NCBI RefSeq assembly: GCF_039862785.1
Contig: NZ_CP156795.1
Location: forward strand, 620,001-684,000
Length of the DNA stretch: 64,000 nucleotides
DNA from: Acinetobacter sp. ANC 7912
GTDB lineage: Bacteria; Pseudomonadota; Gammaproteobacteria; Pseudomonadales; Moraxellaceae
Direction: 5' to 3'
In this document: positions 49,713 to 58,872 of the stretch, in pieces
How the letters are laid out: every line of letters begins with the position of its first letter
How positions within the stretch are numbered: the first letter of the stretch is position 1
Position numbers and translations under genes: made by a program
The notes under the pieces: generated by a model
Told to the model about the DNA's origin: nothing
The model's input: the letters and a program-made list of their open reading frames with translations, nothing else
Databases searched by the model: none

Positions 49713-50102
49713 TTAGTCTTCTTTGGCTTTGCCAATCTTTGAAACGTGCTCGGTATACTTTTTTCCAAGATCAGTCCCACATTCTTTATCAATGTGATAA
49801 ATCACATCCTGAATAAATTCAGTTTTAAGCTTTTCTGCGGCTAACTGCTTTTCTAATTGGCGGATTCGTTGTTGGGGTGTCAATTGGCGTTTAGAAGAAG
49901 TCGGCATATTCGAAGTCCAGTCCTGTTGTCCGTGCTTGCGTAACCATACCAGCACAGTTGATCTTCCTTGAATACCATATTTTGCCTGAGCTTGCTTATA
50001 AGTAATTTGCCCTTTTTCTACTTCATGTACCACCATCATTTTAAAGGCAAAGCTATAGTCACGTTGTGTACGTTTAACTCGTTGTTCTCGTTTATGTTCC
50101 AT
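49713..50102 (-). CDS. IS3-family OrfA (HTH protein), copy 2
   Basis: A 129-residue protein identical to OrfA of copy 1 and intact. Without a functional OrfAB fusion from this copy it could still act as a regulator of transposition. Confidence 0.93.
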   Translation of the reverse strand: MEHKREQRVKRTQRDYSFAFKMMVVHEVEKGQITYKQAQAKYGIQGRSTVLVWLRKHGQQDWTSNMPTSSKRQLTPQQRIRQLEKQLAAEKLKTEFIQDVIYHIDKECGTDLGKKYTEHVSKIGKAKED

Positions 50103-50157
50103 AAAATAAGTCTCTTAAGGTGTAAACTTATTTCAGGACGGGACATTAAATAGATGT

Positions 50158-50186
50158 AAAAAAGCCACGTTCAACGTGGCTTTTTT
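50158..50186. terminator. bidirectional terminator next to IS copy 2
   Basis: AAAAAAGCCACG...CGTGGCTTTTTT between apaH/IS and the convergent DUF2147 gene. Confidence 0.92.
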
Positions 50187-50207
50187 ATTGGCTTAATCAG
50201 CTTTGAA

Positions 50208-50657
50208 TTAGTCCTGACGAATCCAGGTCTGACTACGGCCGAGTGCAGAGACGCCCATATAACCACGCAAGGTGAGACGTTTACCATTGGCACTCAGACG
50301 AACTTTGGCGTCGTAAATTTTACCTGCCAGCGGATCGATGACTTTACCTTTTTCATAGTTATTGGTGCCTTCCACAGGTTTTAAACCAGTCAGTACATCC
50401 ATCCCCAGAATTGGCTGGTTGGTATACGGTGCAGGGCAGTTGTTACAGGTTTTTTGTGGTGTATAACCAGGACGTGGAGTGACTTTGACAATTTTACCCA
50501 CGTAAGTACCATTGTTTTCTTTACGAATTTCAATGATGGCTTTAGGGGAGCCAGTTTTATCATCAATTTGCTGCCATGTACCTGCCAGGTCTTGGGCAAA
50601 TGCTGAAACACTCATACATGCACCCAGTAGCATCATTGTGATTTTTGATTTATTCAT
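50208..50657 (-). CDS. DUF2147 secreted protein
   Basis: A 149-residue exported protein with a Sec signal peptide (MNKSKITMMLLGACMSVSAFA). The mature part begins with the family pattern LAGTWQQIDDKTGSPKAIIEI and continues through a CNNC pair, LGMDVLTGLKP and GKIYDAKVRLSANGKRLTLRGY. These lipocalin-like DUF2147 proteins are periplasmic and of unknown function. I prefer the ATG at 50657, which has GGGG nine bases before it; ATGs at 50666 and 50672 are in frame. Confidence 0.85.
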   Translation of the reverse strand: MNKSKITMMLLGACMSVSAFAQDLAGTWQQIDDKTGSPKAIIEIRKENNGTYVGKIVKVTPRPGYTPQKTCNNCPAPYTNQPILGMDVLTGLKPVEGTNNYEKGKVIDPLAGKIYDAKVRLSANGKRLTLRGYMGVSALGRSQTWIRQD

Positions 50658-50837
50658 TTTATTCATCCCCATGTTGTTTAATGCTGACGGTCACAATTAT
50701 GTTGTTCGGTCAGCAATAAGAATTCGGTTGTGTAGTTCCTATAGCCAAATGCGAATGGCCAAATTAAGTTCAATGTTTATGCTTGCAAATAACCTGCTCA
50801 TGCAGGTTATGGCGATATAAATTTGCTAGTCTCTGGG

Positions 50838-51152
50838 CTAAGCCGTTGCATCCTTCGATGCTATATGTTTTAAGTTTTTGAAAGCTTCATGCTCCAGTAT
50901 TGCGAGGATATCCCTAGAAGATAGCCTATGATGTGAACCTTGTTGGGTGGGCAAGTAGCTCATCCATAATTTGAACTGAGTTTTTAATTTCTCATACGTA
51001 TCATGAAATATGTATATCATTTTACTTGGGATTCGAATTGTGCACATTCTGTCATAAATCTGTTGCCAGTTTCCACTCCAGTTTTGTGTGAATAAGGATA
51101 GATCCCATGGCTTCATCAGCTCCGACATCCTGAAAACATGTCTTGTTTTCAT
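50838..51152 (-). CDS. hypothetical protein, orphan ORF
   Basis: A 104-residue ORF in an AT-rich stretch otherwise without genes. The translation has a balanced composition with several Trp and a basic/aromatic character (MKPWDLSLFTQNWSGNW, then KMIYIFHDTYEKLKTQFKLW) and a helical C-terminus. AAGGA seven bases before the ATG supports translation. No signal peptide, membrane segment or known motif is seen. It may be a horizontally acquired or lineage-specific gene. Confidence 0.5.
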   Translation of the reverse strand: MKTRHVFRMSELMKPWDLSLFTQNWSGNWQQIYDRMCTIRIPSKMIYIFHDTYEKLKTQFKLWMSYLPTQQGSHHRLSSRDILAILEHEAFKNLKHIASKDATA

Positions 51153-51658
51153 CTGATTTCCTTATCGTTATTTCAATCGAATATCCATTTGATTGACTGT
51201 GTTTTTGCTATAAAAATAAAGTTTTTAAATCTACAGATTTGAAAAAATCTATATGTTTATTATTCATACAACCTTACTAAAAAAAAAGCAAGCTGGATAT
51301 AGATAAGGGATACATCCTAAGTCTAGTAGTACTATTTTTATTTCATTGTATATGGATTAAAAAATGAACTTTATTAATAAAAGATTAGGGCTGAGGAAAG
51401 AGAGAGCTAAACAAAACTAGTGCCGAAAAGACATAGACGAAAGACTGGATTTTAAAGTCAATTGGCTAAGTCGGAAATTAGGAAAATACTGGGTTTTAAC
51501 CTACTTTTATGGTCAATTTAATTTAACTAGAACACATTTTTTTTATGATTTTTGATGCGGTTACTACATTACTTTTTTAATTTTTAATGTCGGGCAGCGA
51601 AATGAAGTGGCTATACCCTAGAGGATATAGCCATGAGAATTTGACTGTTCAGTCAAAT
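51153..51658. other. AT-rich intergenic region
   Basis: About 500 bases at low GC with A/T tracts. A near-perfect inverted repeat GGCTATA...TATAGCC lies at 51609-51632, and the lrgB terminator palindrome is at the right end. No gene is seen. Confidence 0.45.
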
Positions 51659-51660
51659 TT
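51639..51660 (-). terminator. palindrome at the lrgB stop codon
   Basis: AATTTGACTG / CAGTCAAATTT with a two-base centre abuts the lrgB stop. It has no clear T-run, so termination is likely but not certain. Confidence 0.5.
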
Positions 51661-52333
51661 ATAAGCTTTGCAAATACAGAATAAAGGTTGGTAGCCATAG
51701 CGCAGTGAAGACTGCATTAACTGCCATCCCAAATGCGGCATAACGGCCTGCCACGCTGCCACGTTGCCAGGCTTGTGCCGTACCAATGGCATGGGCGGCC
51801 AAACCCAATGCCAGACCAGAAGCACGTTCATCATTGATATGGCGCAGAATGATGGACGAGAAAGCCGCGCCAATTACGCCAGACAGGATCACAATCAGAA
51901 TCACCAGACTGATTGGAGCGTGGAGTAATGTCGCGATATTAATAGCAATTGGAGTGGTCACTGCCCGAGTCGCAAAGGCCATGATATCATCCGATGCCAT
52001 ATGCAGCAGATAAGCTAGTCCCATTGGTAAAGCCACGGCACTGATACTGGCGAAGACCAGAATGCCGGTCACTGCTTTTAATGGCAGATCGTCATAGCGC
52101 ATCGCGGCGAGAGGAATGGCCAATGCTACAGTGACATATCCTAACAGGCGGTTAAATAGCGGATTGGTTTGTTCCATATACGCTTCATAAGGCACGCCGA
52201 GTACAAATAGGATCAGCAGAATAAAGATCATGCCGAAGACAATCACTGGAATTTTCGGAACCACGCGGTTACAGGGCTTGGCTGCCAGATAAGCCACCAG
52301 TGTAATCAGGAAACCATAAAGAATAGATAGCAT
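51659..52333 (-). CDS. lrgB: LrgB/CidB-family membrane protein
   Basis: A 224-residue polytopic inner-membrane protein of the LrgB family. The signature FATRAVTTPIAINIA (about 120-135) and the HINDERASGLALGLAAHAIGTA segment near the C-terminus are diagnostic. With LrgA it is thought to control murein hydrolase export or transport of small organic acids, by analogy with Staphylococcus and Bacillus. It follows lrgA by nine bases. Confidence 0.9.
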   Translation of the reverse strand: MLSILYGFLITLVAYLAAKPCNRVVPKIPVIVFGMIFILLILFVLGVPYEAYMEQTNPLFNRLLGYVTVALAIPLAAMRYDDLPLKAVTGILVFASISAVALPMGLAYLLHMASDDIMAFATRAVTTPIAINIATLLHAPISLVILIVILSGVIGAAFSSIILRHINDERASGLALGLAAHAIGTAQAWQRGSVAGRYAAFGMAVNAVFTALWLPTFILYLQSL

Positions 52334-52342
52334 TGTGATCTC

Positions 52343-52714
52343 CTATAACCAGCGCTTGGCAATTTTGGCATAGACCCAGAGTGGAATCAGGGTGCTGACG
52401 AATAAAACAACCAGAAAGGCTGGGATTTTATGGCCCATGTGTACCAGCATCATCAGTGAACCCGCACTAACTGGTAGAAAGGCAAAGGCACTTTCTTTCA
52501 TGATTTTGTTATTGGTATCTACTAGGCGAGCAGGAATCTTGCGCCAGCGTCGCCAAGCAAAGAGCACGATCAGTAGGCTGATTAGTCCGGTGAGGTTGCC
52601 AAGTTCAGGATGACCAAGTTCGGTCATGATCAAGACTGCTGCTTCCCGAAAGACAATAATGAGCAGTATCGTGCCGATCCATGCTGGCCAATCGATGTGT
52701 TTTATCCAGTTCAT
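52343..52714 (-). CDS. lrgA: LrgA/CidA-family membrane protein
   Basis: A 123-residue protein with four predicted hydrophobic helices. The family core ESAFAFLPVSAGSLMMLVHMG (about 74-94) matches LrgA/CidA, the holin-like partner of LrgB. It is first of the two-gene operon. Confidence 0.85.
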   Translation of the reverse strand: MNWIKHIDWPAWIGTILLIIVFREAAVLIMTELGHPELGNLTGLISLLIVLFAWRRWRKIPARLVDTNNKIMKESAFAFLPVSAGSLMMLVHMGHKIPAFLVVLFVSTLIPLWVYAKIAKRWL

Positions 52715-52747
52715 TTTTAGGGTCTATAAAATTTGATTTATCAAGTT

Positions 52748-54088
52748 TTAGTCGATCTTACCTGGTATTTCAAACTCTTCAAGTGGCCGCTGAAACTGAA
52801 CTGCCTGGTCACCAAGAATATCTTCTAGCGATAAATGGGCTTGCCGGATGATCTGTTCCAGTTTTTGTGGTGCGATCCTGACCTGTAAATGCAGCTGACC
52901 ATCTTCGTCATAATGCTCGGATTGAATCACGTTCAGGTCATACAACTGGTTACGCAATTTGCCATGCGCATGCTGCAATTTCAGATCGAACTGCTGGATT
53001 TGTCCCATCAAGGCTTCATGCACCGCTTTACGCAGCAGTTCAATGCCTTCTCCTGTATGGGCTGAGACATACACACGCTCTGGCTGGTTCGGTTTGCTAT
53101 AAATAATTTTGGCATCTTCACCGCTACGGTCGATCTTGTTATAGACGCGCAGCACCGGTACATCAGCACCAATTTCTTTAAGGACGGTTTCCACTGCTTC
53201 AATCTGTTCCAGAATTTCAGGACTGCTGGAATCAATGACATGGAGAAGCAAAGTCGCTTCCAGCGTTTCTTCTAGAGTCGCTTTAAAAGATTCGACTAAA
53301 GAATGAGACAGATTGCGTACAAAACCAACAGTATCGGCGATGACAACGGTGCCAATACCTTCCCATTCTAAACGCCGCAGGGTGGGGTCTAGGGTTGCGA
53401 AGAGCTGATCCGCGGCATAGACATCGCTTTTAGCGAGAATATTAAACAGGGTGGATTTACCGGCATTGGTATAGCCGACCAGAGAAATGGTGGGTACAGC
53501 AGCTTTTTGACGAGCGACACGGCCCTGCATCCGGGTTTGGCGGACTTTCTCCAGTTTGGCTTTCAGTTGGCCCATGCGGACACGCAGCAAACGACGGTCG
53601 GTTTCCAGCAAAGTTTCACCTGGACCACGCAGACCGATACCACCTTTCTGGCTATCCAGATTGCCACGGCTGCGGATCAGGCGCGAAGCCATGTGCTGTA
53701 ACTGTGCCAATTCGACCTGCAGTTTCCCTTCATAGGTACGCGCTCGCTGGGCAAAGATATCCAGAATCAGCTCGGTACGATCCACGACACGGCATTTTAC
53801 GACCTTTTCAAGGTTACGGGCCTGGGCCGGAGTCAGGCTATGATCGAAAATCACCAGATCGGCTTCAAGGGCTTCCACCTGTTCGGCAATTTCTTCCGCC
53901 TTGCCAGAACCGATAAAGAATTTAGGATCAGGTTTCAGGCGTTGGACATGCAGATGCTCAAGGATTTCCGCGCCAGCTGAACTGGCCAGCAGGTGAAATT
54001 CTTCGGCATCCAGATCTTCCAGCATCTGTACGCTTACACTGACCAGAATAACGCGATCTGGGGTACGACGCTGTTGTATAATTTCCAC
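52748..54088 (-). CDS. hflX: GTPase HflX
   Basis: A 446-residue ribosome-associated GTPase that rescues and splits stalled or heat-damaged ribosomes. The HflX N-terminal domain (about 1-185) has FFIGSGKAEEI, DHSLTPAQARN and the Gly-rich GGIGLRGPGETLLE. The G domain shows G1 GYTNAGKST, G3 DTVGFVRNLSH and G4 NKIDR. The start is a GTG at 54088. No hfq lies next to it, unlike the E. coli hfq-hflX order. Confidence 0.95.
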   Translation of the reverse strand: MEIIQQRRTPDRVILVSVSVQMLEDLDAEEFHLLASSAGAEILEHLHVQRLKPDPKFFIGSGKAEEIAEQVEALEADLVIFDHSLTPAQARNLEKVVKCRVVDRTELILDIFAQRARTYEGKLQVELAQLQHMASRLIRSRGNLDSQKGGIGLRGPGETLLETDRRLLRVRMGQLKAKLEKVRQTRMQGRVARQKAAVPTISLVGYTNAGKSTLFNILAKSDVYAADQLFATLDPTLRRLEWEGIGTVVIADTVGFVRNLSHSLVESFKATLEETLEATLLLHVIDSSSPEILEQIEAVETVLKEIGADVPVLRVYNKIDRSGEDAKIIYSKPNQPERVYVSAHTGEGIELLRKAVHEALMGQIQQFDLKLQHAHGKLRNQLYDLNVIQSEHYDEDGQLHLQVRIAPQKLEQIIRQAHLSLEDILGDQAVQFQRPLEEFEIPGKID

Positions 54089-54165
54089 TCAGTCCAGACT
54101 CCACTTGAAAACTTCATTTTAGTGGAAAAAGCTAGGGACAGATAGCGCAGCTGTGTGAGTTTTGG

Positions 54166-54297
54166 TTAGAGTGCGGCAATGAAAAGTTGAGCCAGAATCA
54201 CAAATACAGCCGCATAAAGGGCGCTGGCTGCTGCGATATAAGTTAATGCTTGCATGGGTTGAATGGCAGGAGAGGTGGTTTGCTGATCTTCTTGCAT
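54166..54297 (-). CDS. small membrane protein, 43 residues
   Basis: The translation is MQEDQQTTSPAIQPMQALTY followed by a hydrophobic helix (IAAASALYAAVFVILAQLFIAAL) to the C-terminus, giving one predicted tail-anchored segment. GAAGG lies seven bases before the ATG at 54297. It is upstream of hflX on the same strand, with a gap of 77 bases, and could be co-transcribed with it. I do not recognise the family. Confidence 0.6.
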   Translation of the reverse strand: MQEDQQTTSPAIQPMQALTYIAAASALYAAVFVILAQLFIAAL

Positions 54298-54482
54298 GAA
54301 ATAACCTTCCATTGGGTGGTTCAATTAAAATAATAATTAATCGAGGTTAGACTTAAAAATGACAATTTTTGATCTGTCTGAACGGTTTTTATAATCAATG
54401 CAAGTTCAGAATGAACAGTATAGAATGGTAAAGATACGTGAAAATGATGACCTGAATCGGCCCGAAAAATAGTGATCCTTGT

Positions 54483-55340
54483 ATGCATCCGACTATAGAA
54501 AATCAAACACCTGAACTTCGTGGATTAGCCAAGTTTTTGCTTTATTTTAGAAAAATTGCAGCTTCTGTGGCCGCGGTGAGTGAAGGGTTCTATCTGGTCT
54601 ATCGCTATGGTCTGTACAAGAATCCCAATAACCCGACTAATACCCGTTATGTGCAGTATTTCTGTCGCAAGCTGTGCAAGGTATTCAATATCGAAATACA
54701 GGCGCATGGCACGATTCCGCGTGAACCTGCGCTTTGGGTCAGTAACCATATTTCCTGGCTAGATATTGCGGTGCTGGGTTCAGCGGCACGGGTGTTTTTC
54801 CTGGCTAAAGCAGAAATTGAACAATGGCCAGTGTTGGGCAAACTGGCCAAAAGTGGCGGTACGCTGTTTATCAAACGTGGCTCAGGGGATTCCATCAAAA
54901 TCCGCGATCAGATTACCGAGTTCCTGAAACAGGATATTCCGGTGCTGTTCTTCCCGGAAGCGACCACATCGAATGGCCGGAGGATCAAGAAAGTCCATGG
55001 CCGGATTCTCGGGGCTGCGATTGAAGCACAACGTCCGGTACAGATCTGCCTGATCTGCTATGTAAACCAGCAGGGTGAACTGGATATGGTAGCGCCGTAT
55101 GTCGATAACATCAGCTTCGCTGCACATGTACGCCGGGTGCTGGAAATGCCAAAAGTCACAGCGCATTTGATGGCTCTACCGGAGATTTCGACAGAAGGGC
55201 ATACCGTGGACAGCTTAACCCATCTGGTACAACAGAAGATGCAGGAAGGTTTAAAGACTTTACAGAACAGGGTGCTGAAAACACCGCTTGAAGATGCAGA
55301 ATCAGTCGTTTCAGTGCCTGTTCAGGAAACCTCTTCCTGA
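54483..55340 (+). CDS. 1-acyl-sn-glycerol-3-phosphate acyltransferase-like (PlsC family)
   Basis: A 285-residue membrane-bound acyltransferase. Motif I is NHISWLD (His89, Asp94), motif II is GGTLFIKRGSG and motif III FFPEATTSNGRRIKKVHG. A hydrophobic helix lies near residues 25-40. It could acylate lysophosphatidate or another lipid such as an ornithine lipid or lyso-phospholipid; the acceptor is not evident. It has its own terminator. Confidence 0.88.
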   Translation: MHPTIENQTPELRGLAKFLLYFRKIAASVAAVSEGFYLVYRYGLYKNPNNPTNTRYVQYFCRKLCKVFNIEIQAHGTIPREPALWVSNHISWLDIAVLGSAARVFFLAKAEIEQWPVLGKLAKSGGTLFIKRGSGDSIKIRDQITEFLKQDIPVLFFPEATTSNGRRIKKVHGRILGAAIEAQRPVQICLICYVNQQGELDMVAPYVDNISFAAHVRRVLEMPKVTAHLMALPEISTEGHTVDSLTHLVQQKMQEGLKTLQNRVLKTPLEDAESVVSVPVQETSS

Positions 55341-55345
55341 AAATA

Positions 55346-55374
55346 AAAAAGAGCGCAAATGGCGCTCTTTTTTT
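55346..55374. terminator. bidirectional terminator between acyltransferase and NUDIX genes
   Basis: AAAAAAGAGCGC, loop AAATG and GCGCTCTTTTTTT. Confidence 0.93.
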
Positions 55375-55396
55375 ATTTTGCAATCGTCTAAATTTC

Positions 55397-55957
55397 TTAA
55401 CCTGTGTGATCCAGACGTGAACCCAGGGTTTCCAGATGCATAGGGAAAGTATTGGTTTTACGGTCTTCAAAATAATGTCTTAAGGTGCGTTCTACACTTG
55501 GGAAAGCCAGATCGGCCCAAGGAATTTCGGCTTCTGAGAACAGGCGCGATTCGATGGTTTCTTCACCGGCACCGAACTTTCCTTCAATCAGCTGGGTTTT
55601 AAACAGTACATAAATTTGCCCGATACGCGGAATGTTGTACATGCAGTACAGCTGTTCGATTTCCACTTCCGCTTCAGCTTCTTCGCGGGTTTCACGCGCT
55701 GCGCCTTGTTCCATGGTCTCAAACAGTTCCATATAACCGGCTGGCAGGGTCCATAAACCATAACGCGGTTCAATGGCACGACGACACAGCAGAACCTTGT
55801 CTTCCCAGAGCACTAAAGCGCCACAAATCACTTTTGGATTCACATAATGAATAAACCCACAGGACGTACAGACATTACGGATTTTTTGATCACCTAAAGG
55901 TACTTTTTCAGTTGTCTCATGTCCACAAGCTGTACAGAAGTTCATATTCATCATCAA
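55397..55957 (-). CDS. NUDIX hydrolase with N-terminal zinc ribbon
   Basis: A 186-residue protein. An N-terminal zinc ribbon (CTAC...CTSC, about residues 8-34) is followed by a NUDIX domain with the box GYMELFETMEQGAARETREEA (about 90-110), G-x5-E-x7-RE-x2-EE. This plan resembles NudC-like or ADP-ribose-type NUDIX enzymes lacking the extra N-domain; the substrate is unknown. The start may be any of the Mets at 55957, 55951 or 55945. It is divergent from the second NUDIX gene. Confidence 0.87.
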   Translation of the reverse strand: MMMNMNFCTACGHETTEKVPLGDQKIRNVCTSCGFIHYVNPKVICGALVLWEDKVLLCRRAIEPRYGLWTLPAGYMELFETMEQGAARETREEAEAEVEIEQLYCMYNIPRIGQIYVLFKTQLIEGKFGAGEETIESRLFSEAEIPWADLAFPSVERTLRHYFEDRKTNTFPMHLETLGSRLDHTG

Positions 55958-56070
55958 TGATAAAAAGTAGACTCAGGATAACTGAAAAATCCAATTTTGG
56001 CATCAATTCTATCCTCCAGATTTTAAAAATCGGCTATGATGAAAGCATAAGGATAATGAGGAAGAACTGG

Positions 56071-56685
56071 ATGGATGATCGTGATTTAACCCACCACTTA
56101 CAGCAGCGTTTACGCTTTTCCCGGCGCATTCAGCCAGCCGATGCTGCGGTGTTAATTGCGATTACCAATGAGACTGATCCTAAGGTTTTACTCACTCGCC
56201 GTTCGGCTTATATGACCAATCATGCCGGTGAAGTGTCTTTCCCGGGTGGCAAGCGTGATCCGCAGGATACCAGTAATATCGTGGTTGCATTACGTGAAGC
56301 TTATGAAGAAACGGCACTGAATCCTTTTGATGTGCATCTGATTGGCGATCTGCCGATGCAAAAGGCCCGCAGCGGTCTGTTGGTCAAACCGGTGGTTGGT
56401 CTGATTCCTCCAAAAGTGGAGCTGACCCCACAGCCAACCGAGATTGACCGGATTTTCTTTGCCTCACTGCGGAATTTACTCGAAGCCAAACCAACGCCGT
56501 ATGAAGTGCGTTTCGCGCATCAGTCTCTCTATTTCCCCAGCATGCGCGTGGAAAATGAAATCGTCTGGGGGTTGACTGCACGTATGCTGATTTCATTATT
56601 TCAATACGGGTTGGACTATAAAAAAGAATGGCCATTCCTGCTCAATTCACCCGCCTTTAAACGCTCAAAATTCTTTAAGGACTAA
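56071..56685 (+). CDS. CoA pyrophosphatase-like NUDIX hydrolase
   Basis: A 204-residue NUDIX enzyme of the NudL/CoA diphosphatase type. The UPF0035 motif LLTRRSAYMTNHAGEVSFPGG (about 43-63) leads into the NUDIX box ending REAYEET. It probably cleaves CoA or its derivatives to 3',5'-ADP and phosphopantetheine. The ATG at 56071 has GAGGAAG upstream; the frame is open back to 55912 but that part overlaps the divergent gene. The carbonic anhydrase gene follows 13 bases later. Confidence 0.88.
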   Translation: MDDRDLTHHLQQRLRFSRRIQPADAAVLIAITNETDPKVLLTRRSAYMTNHAGEVSFPGGKRDPQDTSNIVVALREAYEETALNPFDVHLIGDLPMQKARSGLLVKPVVGLIPPKVELTPQPTEIDRIFFASLRNLLEAKPTPYEVRFAHQSLYFPSMRVENEIVWGLTARMLISLFQYGLDYKKEWPFLLNSPAFKRSKFFKD

Positions 56686-56698
56686 AAAGGAATTTGCC

Positions 56699-57229
56699 AT
56701 GTTGTACAAATTTCAGGGACATTCTCCAAAAGCACTACATCAGCCTTGGGATGGCTGGGTTGCACCGACTGCGACGGTGATTGGTCAGGTAGAAATGGGC
56801 AAACAGGTCAGTGTCTGGTTCGGTGCCGTGGTTCGTGGTGATAACTGCAAAATTCATATCGGAGACTACAGCAACGTACAGGAAAACGCTGTGCTGCATA
56901 CCGATGCCGGGATTGAAATGCATATCGGCAATTATGTGACCATTGGTCATCAGGCCATGCTGCATGGCTGTACCATTGGCGATAACTCACTGATCGGGAT
57001 TCAGGCGGTGATTTTGAACAATGTGGTGATTGGCAAGAATTGTATTATTGGTGCCAATGCGCTGATTCCGGAAGGAAAAGTCATTCCAGATAATTCCGTA
57101 GTGATGGGTTCACCAGGTAAAGTGGTGAAAACCATTGATGAAACAACGGTAGAAAAATTGAAAATGAGTGCATTGCATTACGCGAATCACTTCCAGAAAT
57201 TCCAGCAATTGGAACCAGTCGAGCTTTAA
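56699..57229 (+). CDS. gamma-class carbonic anhydrase family protein
   Basis: A 176-residue left-handed beta-helix protein built of hexapeptide repeats (VQENAVLHTD, IGNYVTIGHQAMLHGC, IGDNSLIGIQAVILNN). The metal-site histidines are in VLHTD and IGHQAMLHG. It belongs to the YrdA/PaaY group; carbonic anhydrase or thioesterase-associated activity is known for a few members only. It follows the NUDIX gene by 13 bases. Confidence 0.88.
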   Translation: MLYKFQGHSPKALHQPWDGWVAPTATVIGQVEMGKQVSVWFGAVVRGDNCKIHIGDYSNVQENAVLHTDAGIEMHIGNYVTIGHQAMLHGCTIGDNSLIGIQAVILNNVVIGKNCIIGANALIPEGKVIPDNSVVMGSPGKVVKTIDETTVEKLKMSALHYANHFQKFQQLEPVEL

Positions 57230-57254
57230 GCTTTTCCTGTTCTCAAGTTGCTCC

Positions 57255-57277
57255 ACCTGGCTACGGCCAGGTTTTTT
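57255..57277 (+). terminator. terminator after the carbonic anhydrase gene
   Basis: ACCTGG, loop CTACG and (G)CCAGGT followed by six Ts. Confidence 0.85.
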
Positions 57278-57365
57278 GTATCTGTTGGTCGAAAATCTCG
57301 CGTCAGCCCAGGGAGTGGAGTATGATATTCGACATTTTTTACATTCTCTGAATTTAAGGTTGTGC

Positions 57366-58031
57366 ATGAAAGTGCTGGCACTGGAAACTGCCAATGAGCA
57401 GTGTTCCGTTTCTGTGATTGATGACACTCAAGAATTATTTTTCCAACTTGATGCGCGCGCAAAGGCACAAACGCAAACGATTCTCCCAATGATTGAACAG
57501 GCCCTGCAACAGCTGGGTCTGGCGATTTCTGATCTGACTGCGATTGCATTTAGCCGTGGCCCAGGTTCCTTTAGTGGCGTACGGATTAATGCTGCGGTGA
57601 CGCAGGCTCTGGCCTGGTCAAATGACCTGCCTGTGGTTCCAGTATCCACTTTACAGGCACTGGCTCAGGCGGCATACCGTTTGCATGGACTGACTGAAGT
57701 CACCGCGGTGCTGGATGCCCGTATGAATGAGGTTTATATCGCCAGCTACAAGCTGGACGAGCAGGGCATCATGCAGCCAGTCGATGAAGAACAGTTACTC
57801 AGCTATGAACAGGGCAGTGCAGCCGTAAAATTTACGGCAGTGGGTTCAGGTGCTCATCTGGTACAGGCAGATGTGCCAGAGTATCAAGATGTAACAGCTA
57901 CTGCTCAGGACATTGCAAGCATTGCCCGTGTGGCAGCGGCAGCCAAAAACTGGGTCAGTGCCGAATTGGCATTGCCTGTATATTTACGTGACAATGCGTG
58001 GAAAAAAATTCCAGAACAAGGCAAAGCATAA
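57366..58031 (+). CDS. tsaB: tRNA threonylcarbamoyladenosine biosynthesis protein TsaB
   Basis: A 221-residue ASKHA-fold protein, the scaffold partner of TsaD and TsaE in making t6A37 in tRNA. MKVLALETANEQCSVSV near the start, AFSRGPGSFSGVRI and VLDARMNEVYIA are family motifs. The frame is open upstream, but the conserved N-terminus begins at the ATG at 57366. It is followed by uppP after 16 bases and probably co-transcribed with it. Confidence 0.94.
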   Translation: MKVLALETANEQCSVSVIDDTQELFFQLDARAKAQTQTILPMIEQALQQLGLAISDLTAIAFSRGPGSFSGVRINAAVTQALAWSNDLPVVPVSTLQALAQAAYRLHGLTEVTAVLDARMNEVYIASYKLDEQGIMQPVDEEQLLSYEQGSAAVKFTAVGSGAHLVQADVPEYQDVTATAQDIASIARVAAAAKNWVSAELALPVYLRDNAWKKIPEQGKA

Positions 58032-58047
58032 TTAATCAGGATTAAGC

Positions 58048-58872
58048 ATGGATCTATTACTGCTGCTGAAAGCGGCAATCATGGGGATTGTTGAGGGTAT
58101 TACTGAGTTCTTACCCATTTCCAGTACCGGGCATCTAATTCTGGCATCAGAACTGATGGACTTCTGGACCAAGGAAAAGAGTGACGTTTTTGTGATTGCC
58201 ATTCAGATGGGCGCAATTGCAGCTGTGATTTATGAATACTGGGCACGCCTCTGGGGTGCTGCTACGGGTATTGTGAGTGGTGAACCTCAAGGACGCCGTC
58301 TGGGCATTGGCTTGATTCTGGCTTCGATTCCCATCGTGCTGGTCGGCCTGACGTTTGGTCAGACCGTAAAAGAACTGCTGTTCAACAATATCGCGATTGC
58401 GCTGGGTCTGATTATCGGTGGTCTGATCATCATCTGGATTGAAAAGCATCCGCCAAAGATCCGGGCGAAGGAAGTGGAAGACCTGACCGTAAAAGATGCG
58501 GTCTGGATTGGCCTGATTCAGGTATTGTCTTTAATTCCCGGAACTTCACGTTCTGGTGCGACCATTATCGGTGCCATGTTCCTGGGCGTTTCCCGTAAAG
58601 CTGCAACGGAATTTTCCTTCTTCCTCGGTATTCCGGTGATTGTCGGTGCAGGGCTGTTAGATCTGTATCAAAGTTTTGACGTGTTCAGTGGGACACAGGA
58701 TTTTGTCGTACTGACTGTAGGACTCTTAGTCTCTTTTATTTCAGCATTGTTACTGATCCGTGCGTTGGTTGCTTATGTCGCGAAACGTGACTTTATGATT
58801 TTTGCCTGGTATCGCATTTTCTCAGGTTTGCTGATTCTGTTATTTGCATTTACAGGCTGGAAATTATGGTAA
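58048..58872 (+). CDS. uppP: undecaprenyl-diphosphatase (BacA type)
   Basis: A 274-residue polytopic membrane enzyme that recycles undecaprenyl pyrophosphate to the carrier lipid for peptidoglycan. The two catalytic signatures [15 protein letters not shown] (about 14-28) and [10 protein letters not shown] (about 168-177) are present. It overlaps rsmJ by 7 bp. Confidence 0.96.
   Translation: MDLLLLLKAAIMGIVEGITEFLPISSTGHLILASELMDFWTKEKSDVFVIAIQMGAIAAVIYEYWARLWGAATGIVSGEPQGRRLGIGLILASIPIVLVGLTFGQTVKELLFNNIAIALGLIIGGLIIIWIEKHPPKIRAKEVEDLTVKDAVWIGLIQVLSLIPGTSRSGATIIGAMFLGVSRKAATEFSFFLGIPVIVGAGLLDLYQSFDVFSGTQDFVVLTVGLLVSFISALLLIRALVAYVAKRDFMIFAWYRIFSGLLILLFAFTGWKLW

Larger units (their letters stand above)
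48834..50145 (-). mobile_element. IS3-family insertion sequence, copy 2 (frameshifted)
   Basis: A 1312-bp copy in the same orientation as copy 1, with the same inverted repeats and its own 3-bp duplication TTA (48831-48833 and 50146-50148). Reading the two copies side by side I find only two differences: one extra A in a homopolymer near 49025-49031 and one base change near 49390 (Ala to Ser). The right end is 18 bases from the first G of a terminator stem. Confidence 0.95.

Noticed and set aside
55912..56070. 53-residue upstream extension of the CoA pyrophosphatase-like protein
   Set aside because: It overlaps the divergent NUDIX gene and the promoter region; a ribosome-binding site precedes the ATG at 56071.
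57168..57365. 66-residue upstream extension of TsaB
   Set aside because: It overlaps the 3' end of the carbonic anhydrase gene and a terminator; the family N-terminus starts at 57366.
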